From the NCBI GenBank assembly GCA_958439195.1, contig OY288160.1, forward strand, positions 308,501 through 372,500: a stretch of 64,000 nt of DNA, given 5' to 3'. The position numbers and the translations under genes were made by a program. The DNA comes from an uncultured Paracoccaceae bacterium. Lineage in GTDB: Bacteria; Pseudomonadota; Alphaproteobacteria; Rhodobacterales; Rhodobacteraceae. A model generated the notes under the pieces. The model worked only from the letters and a program-made list of their open reading frames with translations. It was not told the DNA's origin and did no database searches. Positions 27,843 through 36,342 of the stretch are shown here, one piece after another (positions within the stretch are counted from its first letter, which is position 1; the number at the start of each line of letters is the position of its first letter).

Positions 27843-28544
27843 ATGGCGGTGTTTCAGACAACCGACCTGACCGCGGCCAGCTATTCTGCGGCGCTGTTCG
27901 GGCTTGCCGCAACGGCGGTTCTGCTTCTGATGGGCACGGCCTGGATCAACCGGGCTTGGCGCCTGCCAGTCGTGCTCTGCGCGCTGGCCGCGCTGGTTGG
28001 TGTGGGCGCCGTTTATGAGGGGCGGCAGGCTTGGGCGGCGGGCGGTGGTGTCCCGGTCGTCTATCACTATGTCGGCTGGGTCGTGTCGATGCCCCTTCAG
28101 GTTATGGCCCTGTATTTCCTGGCCCAGACTGCCGGCAAGCTGACAGCGGGCCTGTTCTGGCGATTGGTCGTGGTGGCGGTGCTGATGGTCTTTGTACGAT
28201 ACTTGGGCGAAGCCACCTACATGAACGCGACGCTGGCCTTCCTGATCGGTCTGGTGTTCTGGCTATATATCCTTGGCGAACTTTATTTTGGACAGATGGA
28301 CGATACGGTGCGCGGCGCGAGCGGGGATCACCTGCGCCGCGGCTACTTCTGGCTGCGTCTGATCGTCACGATAGGCTGGGCCATCTATCCGCTGGGCAAC
28401 TTCCTGACGGCCTTCGCGGGTATGGTCGATGATGGCAGCCTCTCTGTTGCCTATAACGTCGCCGACATCCTGAATCGTATGGCCTTTGGCGTTGCCGTGC
28501 TGGCAACGGCAGTTCTGGTTTCTGACGAGGGCCGCCATGCGTGA
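27843..28544 (+). CDS. Microbial-rhodopsin homologue lacking the retinal-binding lysine
   Basis: A 233-residue, seven-helix protein that aligns by eye with proteorhodopsin. Helix C YHYVGWVVSMPLQVM matches RYIDWLLTVPLLICE, helix E carries FLIGLVFWLYILGELY, helix F has IGWAIYPLGNF, and helix G has YNVADILNRMAFG against YNLADFVNKILFG. The overall match is strong, but the functional residues are gone: Schiff-base Lys is R212 (codon CGT, two changes from AAA or AAG), acceptor Asp is G78, donor Glu is A89, and helix-C Arg is H75. Helix-G Asp remains (D208). It cannot bind retinal by a Schiff base or pump protons by the usual route. The frame extends 94 codons upstream within the permease gene; the ATG at 27843 follows AAAGGGAGACAG. 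A sensor, scaffold or ligand-binding membrane role is possible; none is shown. Confidence 0.85.
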   Translation: MAVFQTTDLTAASYSAALFGLAATAVLLLMGTAWINRAWRLPVVLCALAALVGVGAVYEGRQAWAAGGGVPVVYHYVGWVVSMPLQVMALYFLAQTAGKLTAGLFWRLVVVAVLMVFVRYLGEATYMNATLAFLIGLVFWLYILGELYFGQMDDTVRGASGDHLRRGYFWLRLIVTIGWAIYPLGNFLTAFAGMVDDGSLSVAYNVADILNRMAFGVAVLATAVLVSDEGRHA

Positions 28545-28586
28545 ACAGATCGTTCCGGCAATTATTGAAACAAAGGGGGACCGCAC

Positions 28587-30263
28587 ATGAACGGCGCAGA
28601 CGTCATTGCCATCATCATTCTGGCCGCGATCGTCATCGCCGTGGCCGCCTATCTGCTCCACTGGCTCTACCGCCGGTCAACCAAGGATGTCAGCTTTGTG
28701 CGAACCGGCTTCGGCGGGGAAAAGGTGATCATGGGGGGCGGCGCGCTGGTGTTGCCGATCCTGCATGACATCACCGAAGTCAACATGAATACCCTGCGAC
28801 TCGAGGTGATCCGCGCCCGCGAAAAATCGCTGATCACCAAGGACAGGATGCGAGTCGAGCTGACGGTCGAATTCTACGTAAGGGTTTCACCCACCGTGGA
28901 TGCCGTAGCAACTGCCGCACGGTCGCTGGGCAATCGCACGATGAACGCCGAGCAGCTTAAGGATCTGGTGCAAGGTCGGTTCGTCGATGCAATGGGCGGA
29001 GCTGCGGCAAAGATGACGCTGGAACATATCCACGAAAATCGCCAGTCCTTCGTCCGCGAGGTGAAACAGGAGGTCGCTGAAAGTCTTGCGCTGGACGGGC
29101 TGGAACTTGAATCCGTCTCGCTTACTTCGCTGGACCAGACTGATATCAAGCTGTTCGATCCTTCGAACACCTTTGATGCAGAAGGTTTGACGCGCCTCAC
29201 GGAGCAGATCGAAAGCCGTAAGAAAAAGCGGAATGACATCGAAAAGGACACCGCCGTCGCAATGCGCGCAAAGAACCTCGAAGCCGAGAAGCGCAGTCTC
29301 GAAATCGCCCGCGACAGCGAATATGCCCGCCTCGCCCATGAGGCCGAGGTCTCCATTGAGCGCGCCCAGAAGAAGGCACAGATTGCCTCTGAAAACGCCC
29401 AGCGCGAACGCGCGATCGAAGACGTGAAGCTTCAGGAACGCGAGGCGGTGGAACGCACCCGGATCGCAATGGAGGCGGCGCTGGAAACCCTGGAAATCAA
29501 GCGGCGCGAAGCCATCGCATTGGATGAACAGGCCCGAGAGATTGCCATCTCACTCAAATCCAAAGAACGGTCCGAAGCGCAGGCCGCGGCCGAAACTGCG
29601 CGTGCCGCCATGGTCGAGGCGCAGGAACGTGTCCAGACCATCCGAGACACCGAAATTGCAAATCGCCAGAAGGTGATCGAGCTGATCGAAGCCGAGCGGA
29701 TGGCCGAGGCCGAGGCCGCGCGCATGCGGATCTTGGCCGAGGCTGAAAAGGTCGCGGCACAGGACCGCGCCGATGCCGACCGAATTGCCGTATCAGCACT
29801 GGAAGAGCGGTTGCGCGTGGAATCTGAAGGCAAAGAAAAGCTCAATGCTGCGGAAAACCTGCGCTCTGATGCCAGCCGGAAATCTGCGCTGCACAAGGCG
29901 CTGGTCGAGAAACTGCCCGAAATCATCCGCGAAAGCGTTAAGCCGATGGAACGGATCGAAGGCATCAAGATCCTGCATGTTGACGGCTTACCGGGGTTCT
30001 CGGCCAATGGTGGGGGCGGGGCAACCGCGGACGGGGTGCAAGTCGATGGCGGCGGCCGCGATGGAAACCTGGCCGACCAAGTGGTTAGTTCGGCGCTGCG
30101 CTACCGGTCACAGGCGCCCTTCGTCGATACCTTGCTGAACGAGATCGGCCTCTCCGGCGATACGGTCCACCGCGCCCATACGCTGCAAGACCTGTCGAAG
30201 GTGGTTTATTCCGAGCCTTCCGCCCCACCGCCCCCATCCGGCAAGCCGACCAGTAAGACCTGA
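28587..30263 (+). CDS. Flotillin-like SPFH-domain membrane protein
   Basis: A 558-residue protein. One N-terminal membrane helix (about residues 6-27) is followed by an SPFH/band-7 domain (about 40-215: VRTGFGGEKVIMGGGALVLPIL, then RVELTVEFYVRVSP). A long charged coiled coil (about 220-430, rich in Glu/Ala/Arg with many EAE and RAR steps) is the flotillin part. It ends in a Gly-rich and Pro-rich tail (GGGGATADG, PPPPSGKP). Bacterial flotillins assemble into rings that organise membrane microdomains and membrane complexes. It follows the rhodopsin-like gene by 42 bp and AAAGGGGGA precedes the ATG. A scaffold role for the neighbouring membrane proteins is inference from position. Confidence 0.88.
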   Translation: MNGADVIAIIILAAIVIAVAAYLLHWLYRRSTKDVSFVRTGFGGEKVIMGGGALVLPILHDITEVNMNTLRLEVIRAREKSLITKDRMRVELTVEFYVRVSPTVDAVATAARSLGNRTMNAEQLKDLVQGRFVDAMGGAAAKMTLEHIHENRQSFVREVKQEVAESLALDGLELESVSLTSLDQTDIKLFDPSNTFDAEGLTRLTEQIESRKKKRNDIEKDTAVAMRAKNLEAEKRSLEIARDSEYARLAHEAEVSIERAQKKAQIASENAQRERAIEDVKLQEREAVERTRIAMEAALETLEIKRREAIALDEQAREIAISLKSKERSEAQAAAETARAAMVEAQERVQTIRDTEIANRQKVIELIEAERMAEAEAARMRILAEAEKVAAQDRADADRIAVSALEERLRVESEGKEKLNAAENLRSDASRKSALHKALVEKLPEIIRESVKPMERIEGIKILHVDGLPGFSANGGGGATADGVQVDGGGRDGNLADQVVSSALRYRSQAPFVDTLLNEIGLSGDTVHRAHTLQDLSKVVYSEPSAPPPPSGKPTSKT

Positions 30264-30270
30264 TGCCGTT

Positions 30271-30290
30271 GGGCGGGCCCTATCCCGCCC
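30271..30290 (+). terminator. Short GC hairpin after the flotillin-like gene
   Basis: GGGCGGG pairs with CCCGCCC across a six-base loop, 8 bp after the stop. There is no U tract and transcription must continue into the next genes, so it is at most a partial terminator or a message end stabiliser. Confidence 0.35.
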
Positions 30291-30331
30291 CGCAGCCCCA
30301 AATCGCCGCCCCCTGACGCCGGAGAGTCTGC

Positions 30332-30766
30332 ATGGCCGATCAGCCGAACGCCCCGAACGTGGACCGCGGAATCCTTGTATTCTGCATCTGGTCGGTGTTG
30401 GGCTTTCTGGGTCTGGCGATCGTTCTGGAAGGGTTCCGGCTTGACAGTTGGGCGCTGTCGGCCGGGGGCGTTGCGACCGTGCTGTTTGCGTTCGGCGCGC
30501 ATATGATCGTCAATGCTGTCTTTGCGACCGGCTTTTCGCGTGGTGAAACCGCGTTGGGGATAGGCGCCTATGGCCTTCTGGGGCTGATCTTTGTGCTGGG
30601 CGCGGCCAGTGGTTCCATGTCGCAACCCGATTATTACGCGGGCCTGACATTTTTTGGTGCCCTAGCGGCAGGCTTCATAGCCTATCTTTCCACCCGCCAC
30701 GGTCTGCGCGGCGCGTTCTCGCGCTTTCACGTCAAGGCTGGCACGCAGCAGGGGGCGGCGGAATGA
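30332..30766 (+). CDS. Small integral membrane protein of unknown function
   Basis: A 144-residue protein with about four hydrophobic helices (roughly 12-32, 43-63, 75-95, 103-120) and a basic cytoplasmic end. I recognise no family. Conserved-looking small loops are GFSRGETALG and STRHGLRGAF. It starts 68 bp after the flotillin-like gene and overlaps the symporter-like gene by 4 bp (ATGA), so the two are probably made in equal amounts and may form one complex. Confidence 0.65.
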   Translation: MADQPNAPNVDRGILVFCIWSVLGFLGLAIVLEGFRLDSWALSAGGVATVLFAFGAHMIVNAVFATGFSRGETALGIGAYGLLGLIFVLGAASGSMSQPDYYAGLTFFGALAAGFIAYLSTRHGLRGAFSRFHVKAGTQQGAAE

Positions 30767-32676
30767 TCTGGCTGCCGCTTTACCTTCTTTTTTATGCAAT
30801 GGTCGCGCTTTACTGGGCACGATTGTCGGCGCGGGCCAACCGCGACCATGAAACTTTTTTCTCAGCCGGGCATCATCTGGCGCCATGGGTTTCGGCGCTG
30901 GTGCTTGCCGGGGCCAGCGTGTCAGGCTGGCTTGTCCTTGGCGGGACAGAAGTCTTTGCAAGCCAAGGATTTGGACTGCCAGGGTACATCCTGTCAGGTA
31001 TTGCGCTGGCGATGCCCGGTGTATTTTTCTTCAAGCGTTTCTGGCTGATTGCACAGCGTTTGAGGCTGTCATCGCAGGCCGAGGTCTTGCGCTGCTATTA
31101 CCAGAGCGAATTTCTGGTGGTTGTGTCGGCGACGGTCGCGGTGCTGTTCGCCGTGGCCTTTGCGGGCATGCAACTGGGGGCTTTGTCGCGTCTGCTCTCC
31201 TTCCTGACTGATGGGCAGATTTCGGTTCCGGTGGCGGCAATGGTCCTGTCGTCGATCCTGTTTGGTTATGTGGTGATCGGCGGGATGCGTGCGGTGGGCT
31301 ATCTGGGGGCAATCCAGACGGTTCTGCTTGGGGCGGTCACCCTTGGCTTCGCGGCCTTTGCGCTTGTGGGCGTGGGTGGCTTTGCCGCGCTGAATGCCGG
31401 CTTGCGCGATCTTGCGACCGATCCTGAAACGGCAGTGTTGTTTCAGGTGGCAGGAGTGATTCAGTTCACCGCTGGCCTTGGCCGCGAAGCCGCTGCCGGC
31501 CATGAAGGCACGGCCTTGGCCAGCCTTGGCGTCATCCTCGCCCTGATGGGCTTTCAGGCAAGTCCGCTTGCGGCGAAGATCGTGCTGTCGACAAGATCGC
31601 TGCGCGGCTTTGCAGCGGGGCAGACATGGGTAATGGCAGGTGCCTTTGGCGGTGGCATCGCGCTGTGCGTCACAGCGATGGGAGCGGCGGCGCTGGTTGA
31701 TCCGTCGCTCGGCATTGCCGCGATGCTTGGGGACCTGTCGCCTTGGTTCGCGGCCTGGCTTTTTGTCGGGCTGCTTGCGGGCGTTCAACTTGTCGCGGGT
31801 CTGGGGCTGCTGACCGCAGCAGAAACGCTGGTGCGCCACATCTACAAGCCCTGGTTCCACTCCTCGCTCGGCCGCAAGGAAACCGTTACCGTCACACGGG
31901 TCGTCATCGGGCTTCTGGCCCTGATCTCGGTGCTCATGCAGGTGTTGACCCCTGTGACCCTCTCAGTTCTTGGCGCGCTTGCCCTGCCATTGGCGCTGCA
32001 ACTGTGGACCCCGCTCCTGGGCCTCACATGGGCGCGCTGGATTACCCGTCCCGCCGCTATCACTGGCGTCGGCTTCGGGATTGTGGGTGTACTCTTGACG
32101 GAACCTTTCGGGCAAGCGGTGCTGTCCTTCTTCGGCCTTGATCTGCCCTGGGGGCGTTGGCCTTGGACCCTGCATTCCGCGATCTGGGGGATCGTAGCGA
32201 ACATCACGGTGATGCTGTTGATCTCTGCTTTCACCCAGCGCCTCGCCTATTCGGACGAGGCGATGGAGGTGCGCCATCTGATGCATGTCACCTTGCGATC
32301 CAGCCCGCGCGCCCGCGCGCTTAAAACGACCGCATGGTCGGTTGTCCTGGCGTGGCTCTTCCTTGCGGCCGGACCGGGCCTGATCTTCGGTAATTCAGCC
32401 TTTGTCACGGCAGAGGGCGCATGGATCATGGGCATTCCCTCGCTCTGGGCTTGGTGTTTGTTGTTCTGGGCAGCTGGCTTGGGAATGGTCTGGTTCCTGT
32501 CCTACAAGATGGAAATGGCCAGCCCTCTTGCCATCTCTATTCCAGCCTACGAGCCGCCCCCCCGGCTGCGCCGCGACCAGCGTGCCGCAGAACTTGCACG
32601 CATTCGCGTCCTGCTGGTGACATTGGGGGTAGGTTTCTCGCTTGCTGTCCTGCTTGCACTGTCATTTGGCTCCTGA
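30763..32676 (+). CDS. Sodium:solute symporter (SSS)-like membrane protein
   Basis: A 637-residue membrane protein with about 13-14 helices. The N-terminal half follows the SSS/LeuT pattern: an ANRDHETFFSAGHHL loop after helix 1, an unwound helix around GASVSGWLVLGGTEVFA, and RLRLSSQAEVLRCYY. It is longer than classical symporters (about 500-550) and the last quarter (after ISAFTQRLAYSDEAMEV) is not typical. It could be a true solute carrier or a sensor that uses the symporter fold. It overlaps the small membrane protein gene by 4 bp and lies 8 bp before the dehydrogenase gene. Confidence 0.75.
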   Translation: MIWLPLYLLFYAMVALYWARLSARANRDHETFFSAGHHLAPWVSALVLAGASVSGWLVLGGTEVFASQGFGLPGYILSGIALAMPGVFFFKRFWLIAQRLRLSSQAEVLRCYYQSEFLVVVSATVAVLFAVAFAGMQLGALSRLLSFLTDGQISVPVAAMVLSSILFGYVVIGGMRAVGYLGAIQTVLLGAVTLGFAAFALVGVGGFAALNAGLRDLATDPETAVLFQVAGVIQFTAGLGREAAAGHEGTALASLGVILALMGFQASPLAAKIVLSTRSLRGFAAGQTWVMAGAFGGGIALCVTAMGAAALVDPSLGIAAMLGDLSPWFAAWLFVGLLAGVQLVAGLGLLTAAETLVRHIYKPWFHSSLGRKETVTVTRVVIGLLALISVLMQVLTPVTLSVLGALALPLALQLWTPLLGLTWARWITRPAAITGVGFGIVGVLLTEPFGQAVLSFFGLDLPWGRWPWTLHSAIWGIVANITVMLLISAFTQRLAYSDEAMEVRHLMHVTLRSSPRARALKTTAWSVVLAWLFLAAGPGLIFGNSAFVTAEGAWIMGIPSLWAWCLLFWAAGLGMVWFLSYKMEMASPLAISIPAYEPPPRLRRDQRAAELARIRVLLVTLGVGFSLAVLLALSFGS

Positions 32677-32684
32677 GGATCAAC

Positions 32685-33845
32685 ATGATTCCCACATTCA
32701 CGTTCAACACCACAGCAAGCATCCAGTTCGGCAATGGCGTCTTGTCCCGTCTGGGCGATTTGGCCCGCGCCCGTATGGGCGGGCGTGTTCTTATGGTGAC
32801 AGATCCTGGCTTGGTCGCGACAGGTATTGTTGATCGCGCCGAACAGATCCTGCGTGCCGCAGAGGTGGATTTCGTGACCTTTACCGAGGTCGAGGCCGAC
32901 CCTCCAGAAGCCTTGGTCCTGCGGGCTGTCGAGGCTGCCCGGGACATGGGTGCGATGGGTGTTGTCGGGCTGGGCGGCGGGTCATCGCTGGATGTGGCGA
33001 AACTGGTCGCGCTGCTGATCGGCGGGCGGGAAGACCTCAAATCGGTCTATGGTGTTGGCAATGCCAAAGGCCCACGCCTGCCACTTATTCTTGTGCCAAC
33101 GACCGCAGGCACCGGCTCTGAAGTGACGCCGATTTCCATTGTAACGACCGGCACGGCGGAAAAGATGGGTGTGGTCACCCCGATCCTGATCCCTGATGTG
33201 GCCCTGCTTGATCCCGAACTGACCTATGGTCTGCCGCCCCATGTCACCGCGGCCACCGGGATTGACGCGATGGTGCATGCGATTGAGGCCTTTGCTAGTG
33301 CCTCTGCGAACAATAACCCGCTCAGCCGAATGCTGGCGCTACAGGCCCTGGGCTTGATGGGGAAATCCATTCTTGCCGCCGTTCAGGATGGCGCGAACGC
33401 CGCCGCGCGTGGGGATATGCTGATTGGCTCGATGCTGGCAGGACAGGCTTTCGCCAATTCTCCTGTCGCCGCGGTTCATGCACTTGCTTATCCGCTGGGT
33501 GGCCATTTCCACATCCCTCATGGCTTGTCGAATGCGCTGGTCCTGCCGCATGTCCTGCGCTTCAATTGCGTGACGTCCTCTGATTCCTATGCAGAGATGG
33601 CTGTTTATGCCTTCCCCGACCTTGCACGGTTCCAGGGTCAGGAGCGTGCAGTTGCATTCTGCGATGCTCTGGCCGATTTGTCGCTGGCCTGCGGCCTTCC
33701 GCAACGGCTGCGCGACATGAACATCACCAAAGATTGGCTGCCACGTCTGGCTAAGGATGCCATGAACCAGACGCGGCTTCTTGTGAACAACCCGCGCCCC
33801 GTGGCAGAGGCCGATGCCCTGGCGATTTACACTGCCGCCTATTGA
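32685..33845 (+). CDS. Iron-containing alcohol dehydrogenase
   Basis: A 386-residue NAD(P)-dependent dehydrogenase of the Fe-ADH family. The nucleotide loop is GLGGGSSLDVAK, the substrate-side motif PTTAGTGSEVTPISI is intact, and all four metal ligands are present: D194 and H198 (DAMVHAIE), H265 (VHALAYPLGGH) and H279 (PHG). It converts an alcohol to an aldehyde or the reverse; related enzymes act on 1,3-propanediol, lactaldehyde or 4-hydroxybutyrate. The ATG at 32685 is preceded by GAGGA. Cytoplasmic. It probably oxidises or reduces the product set free by the hydrolases of the same operon. Confidence 0.9.
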   Translation: MIPTFTFNTTASIQFGNGVLSRLGDLARARMGGRVLMVTDPGLVATGIVDRAEQILRAAEVDFVTFTEVEADPPEALVLRAVEAARDMGAMGVVGLGGGSSLDVAKLVALLIGGREDLKSVYGVGNAKGPRLPLILVPTTAGTGSEVTPISIVTTGTAEKMGVVTPILIPDVALLDPELTYGLPPHVTAATGIDAMVHAIEAFASASANNNPLSRMLALQALGLMGKSILAAVQDGANAAARGDMLIGSMLAGQAFANSPVAAVHALAYPLGGHFHIPHGLSNALVLPHVLRFNCVTSSDSYAEMAVYAFPDLARFQGQERAVAFCDALADLSLACGLPQRLRDMNITKDWLPRLAKDAMNQTRLLVNNPRPVAEADALAIYTAAY

Positions 33846-33884
33846 AACCCGGCCGTCGCGCCCCGTCCATGGAACAAGCCTGCC

Positions 33885-34349
33885 ATGTCCAGACAAGCGC
33901 CTGGTTACCGCACCGAATACCTGCGGGAAGTCACTCTCAGTACGCGGTGGGATGACAATGATCTTTACGGGCATATGAACAATGCGGTCCACTATCGGTT
34001 GTTCGACACGGCCGTAAACGGATTTCTAATCGCAGAATGTGGCTTTTCCCCACGCACATCTGACATCATCGGCATCGTCGCAGAAAGTGGGTGCCGTTAC
34101 TTCGCAGAATTGCAATTCCCCGATCCAGTAATTGCAGGGTTGCGCGTTGGGCATTTGGGGAGAAGTTCAGTTCGCTACGAAATCGCCCTCTTCGCCAAGG
34201 ATTCCTTGCAGGCCGCCGCCGAGGGATATTTCGTTCACGTCTTCGTCGACCGTTTGGATCGACGCCCCCGCACTTTGCCAGATGCCCTGAGAGCCAAGCT
34301 TGCAACTTTGATGCGTGACAGACATTCGATACCTGATGAGCGAGATTGA
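33885..34349 (+). CDS. Hotdog-fold acyl-CoA thioesterase (4HBT type)
   Basis: A 154-residue single hotdog domain. The catalytic region TRWDDNDLYGHMNNAVHYRLFD has the Asp and the N-terminal HMNNA helix typical of 4-hydroxybenzoyl-CoA-type and FadM-type thioesterases. It would release CoA from an acyl-CoA in the cytoplasm. It is the last gene of the run, 39 bp after the dehydrogenase gene. Its presence suggests that the pathway passes through a CoA thioester. Confidence 0.85.
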   Translation: MSRQAPGYRTEYLREVTLSTRWDDNDLYGHMNNAVHYRLFDTAVNGFLIAECGFSPRTSDIIGIVAESGCRYFAELQFPDPVIAGLRVGHLGRSSVRYEIALFAKDSLQAAAEGYFVHVFVDRLDRRPRTLPDALRAKLATLMRDRHSIPDERD

Positions 34350-34950
34350 GGTCACGCAAATCCACGACTTGGACGTGCATCGTACCGTGATGATTTTGGT
34401 CCCCTGCCGGGACTCAGGTGGCCCGCTATGGCAGGCTGGTTCACGGGGGCCCTCTCAGCGCTGTTGATTTCCACTGAGGGTTGACACGGGGAGGCTCAAG
34501 ATTTTCGTTGGGATTTGATACATATGACTCTCGACCAAGCGAAGTGCCAGGACACCTTTGCCAACGACCCCAAGATCGCCTGGCATTAATTCGCGCTGGG
34601 CAAGCTGCCTGACGTTGCCCCTAACTTTTATCCAGCGTGAGCGAGACTCCGGGTTTGAGTGATCAAGTGAATTTATGCGTGACGGTCATTGAGCGTCAGC
34701 GCCTCAGGATTGCGTTCTTTCGCGGGGCCTTTAGCAGACAGGCCCCCAGCACGCTGTTCAGTGCCCTATCGACGCTCGGCGCCACGCCCAGATGCTTCAG
34801 AAGAATGCGCTTTGGGACCGCGAGTAGGTGGGGGTTAAGTAGTCGATACGCACCAACAAACCCACTTGCCTCAAGCGTTTCATTGCGGGTGGGTGCTTTG
34901 ATGGGTGTCTGCGCGATGCAGTGAAAAAATCAATAAAAATCAGCGTTATA
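34350..34950. other. Gene-free stretch between the operon end and the integrated element
   Basis: About 600 bases. An open frame of 95 codons (from 34637) has no domain or start signal and I leave it out. A few in-frame fragments (for example around 34525-34590) look like pieces of an old coding sequence but cannot be named. This is the chromosomal flank that formerly followed tRNA-Ser. Confidence 0.45.
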
Positions 34951-34964
34951 TGGCGGAGAGGGTG
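34951..34964 (+). repeat. Left attachment site (14-bp direct repeat of the tRNA-Ser 3' end)
   Basis: TGGCGGAGAGGGTG is an exact copy of the last 14 bases of tRNA-Ser(CGA), CCA included, read on the + strand; the other copy is at 44568-44581. Matching stops on both sides. The integrase gene starts 146 bp inside this end. This copy is the displaced original 3' end, and the tRNA is kept whole by the copy brought in by the element. Confidence 0.85.
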
Positions 34965-35081
34965 TCTGCCATGTTACTTTCCAGAACCTTCCGGAGGCTT
35001 CCATTTAATCTGTGTTATATCAGTATATTGCGAAGCCATCATTCCGCTATGTGCCGAGTGAATCCCGTGTTATCCTGCCCA

Positions 35082-35106
35082 AAGTGGGGGATAGGATGGG
35101 GGATGG
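35082..35106 (+). repeat. Left end-proximal repeat, possible integrase arm site
   Basis: AGTGGGGGATAGGATGGGGGATG-type sequence, with a close copy in the same orientation at 44489-44514 near the other end. Each holds two GTGGGGGA-like units about 12 bp apart. This left copy lies directly before the integrase start codon, so it may also serve integrase autoregulation. The repeats are seen; the function is inferred from position. Confidence 0.5.
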
Positions 35107-35109
35107 GTA

Positions 35110-36342
35110 ATGGCCACCAAAGGACTGCGGAAGCCTGAAAAAGCCCTGACCGTTAAGTTTGTCGAAAGCGCGCGGGAACCGGGCAAGTATTTCGATGGCC
35201 ACGGGCTATTCCTGCGGGTGCAACCCAACGGCGCGCGGCAATGGGTGCAGCGCATCATCATCCGGGGCAAGCGTAGCGAATTGGGTCTTGGCAACCCGGC
35301 GCTGGTATCGCTGGCACAGGCGCGGGCCTTGGCGCTGGAAAACCGCAAGCAAGCGCAATCGGGAGGCGATCCCCGACAGGCCAAGCGCGAGGCCGAGGCG
35401 GTGCTTTCCTTTGAACAGGCCGCGCGCAAGGTTCATGCCCTGCACTTGCCAACGTGGCGCAATGCCAAGCACGGCGCGCAATTCCTGACCACGCTGGAAA
35501 CCTACGCTTTCCCTCATATCGGAAACATTCGGGTCGGTGACGTGAACACCGCCGATGTGCTGGCTGTGCTTTCCCCGATCTGGACTGAAAAGCCGGAAAC
35601 TGCGGCGCGGGTGCGCCAGCGTATCGGCATGGTGATGAAATGGGCCGTTGCCCAAGGCTGGCGGCAAGACAACCCCGCCTTATCCATCACCGAGGCACTG
35701 CCCAAACGCGACAAGAGCCAGCAAGAGCACCGCAAGGCCCTGTCCTACACCGATGTGGCAAACTGCATTGCAGCGGTGCAGGCATCTGGGGCGGGACTGA
35801 CCACCAAGCTGGCCTTTGAATTTCTGGTGCTGACCGCCACTCGTTCGGGCGAGGCGCGCAGTGCGCATTGGGATGAAATCGACCTAGGCACCCCCGCTAC
35901 TTCCGCTACTTCCGCTACTCGGGCAGTCTGGACCATCCCGGCAAGCCGGATGAAGGCCAAGCGTGACCACCGCATCCCATTGTCAGAGCGGGCCGTTGAA
36001 ATCCTGCGCGCGGCTAAGGGGCTGAGCGATGGCACCGGGCTGGTTTTCCCCGGCACCAAAACGGGCAAGCCTTTGTCTGACATGACCCTTTCAAAGCTGG
36101 TCAAGGAACTGGGCTTTGATGCTGATGTTCACGGGTTCCGCACCTCGTTCCGCACTTGGGCGCAAGAGCGCACGAATTTCCCCCGCGAAGTGGCCGAGGC
36201 GGCGCTTGCCCATACGATCAAGGACAAGGCCGAGGCGGCTTATGCCCGTTCGGACGTGTTTGAAAAACGGCGGAAGATGATGGAAGCTTGGGCGGGGTAT
36301 CTGTCGCAAGAGGCGGCAAAGGTAGTGAGGATTGGGGCTTGA
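35110..36342 (+). CDS. int: Tyrosine-type site-specific integrase (P4 type)
   Basis: A 410-residue recombinase. An N-terminal DUF4102-like arm-binding domain (FLRVQPNGARQWVQR) is followed by a SAM-like core-binding domain. The catalytic domain shows R245 (TATRSGEAR), H341 and R344 (HGFR), H368 (LAHT) and nucleophile Y378 (AAYARSDVF). It integrates at the tRNA-Ser 3' end by strand exchange. Between R245 and the next strand it carries a short repeat, ATSATSATR, encoded by three 9-bp units. The ATG is preceded by a G-rich repeat. It lies at the element end, as usual for elements of this kind. Confidence 0.93.
   Translation: MATKGLRKPEKALTVKFVESAREPGKYFDGHGLFLRVQPNGARQWVQRIIIRGKRSELGLGNPALVSLAQARALALENRKQAQSGGDPRQAKREAEAVLSFEQAARKVHALHLPTWRNAKHGAQFLTTLETYAFPHIGNIRVGDVNTADVLAVLSPIWTEKPETAARVRQRIGMVMKWAVAQGWRQDNPALSITEALPKRDKSQQEHRKALSYTDVANCIAAVQASGAGLTTKLAFEFLVLTATRSGEARSAHWDEIDLGTPATSATSATRAVWTIPASRMKAKRDHRIPLSERAVEILRAAKGLSDGTGLVFPGTKTGKPLSDMTLSKLVKELGFDADVHGFRTSFRTWAQERTNFPREVAEAALAHTIKDKAEAAYARSDVFEKRRKMMEAWAGYLSQEAAKVVRIGA
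35896..35922 (+). repeat. Three 9-bp units GCTACTTCC inside the integrase gene
   Basis: GCTACTTCC, GCTACTTCC, GCTACTCGG in tandem, coding for ATSATSATR. The reverse complement recurs at 40552-40578 in another gene of the same element. In-frame, so it does not break the integrase. Confidence 0.8.

Noticed and set aside
27843..28544. Light-driven proton pump or retinal photoreceptor
   Set aside because: The Schiff-base Lys, the acceptor Asp and the donor Glu are all replaced, so normal retinal photochemistry is not possible despite the clear fold.
34637..34924. 95-codon frame left of the island
   Set aside because: No domain, no ribosome-binding site and repetitive Ser/Arg/Leu composition.
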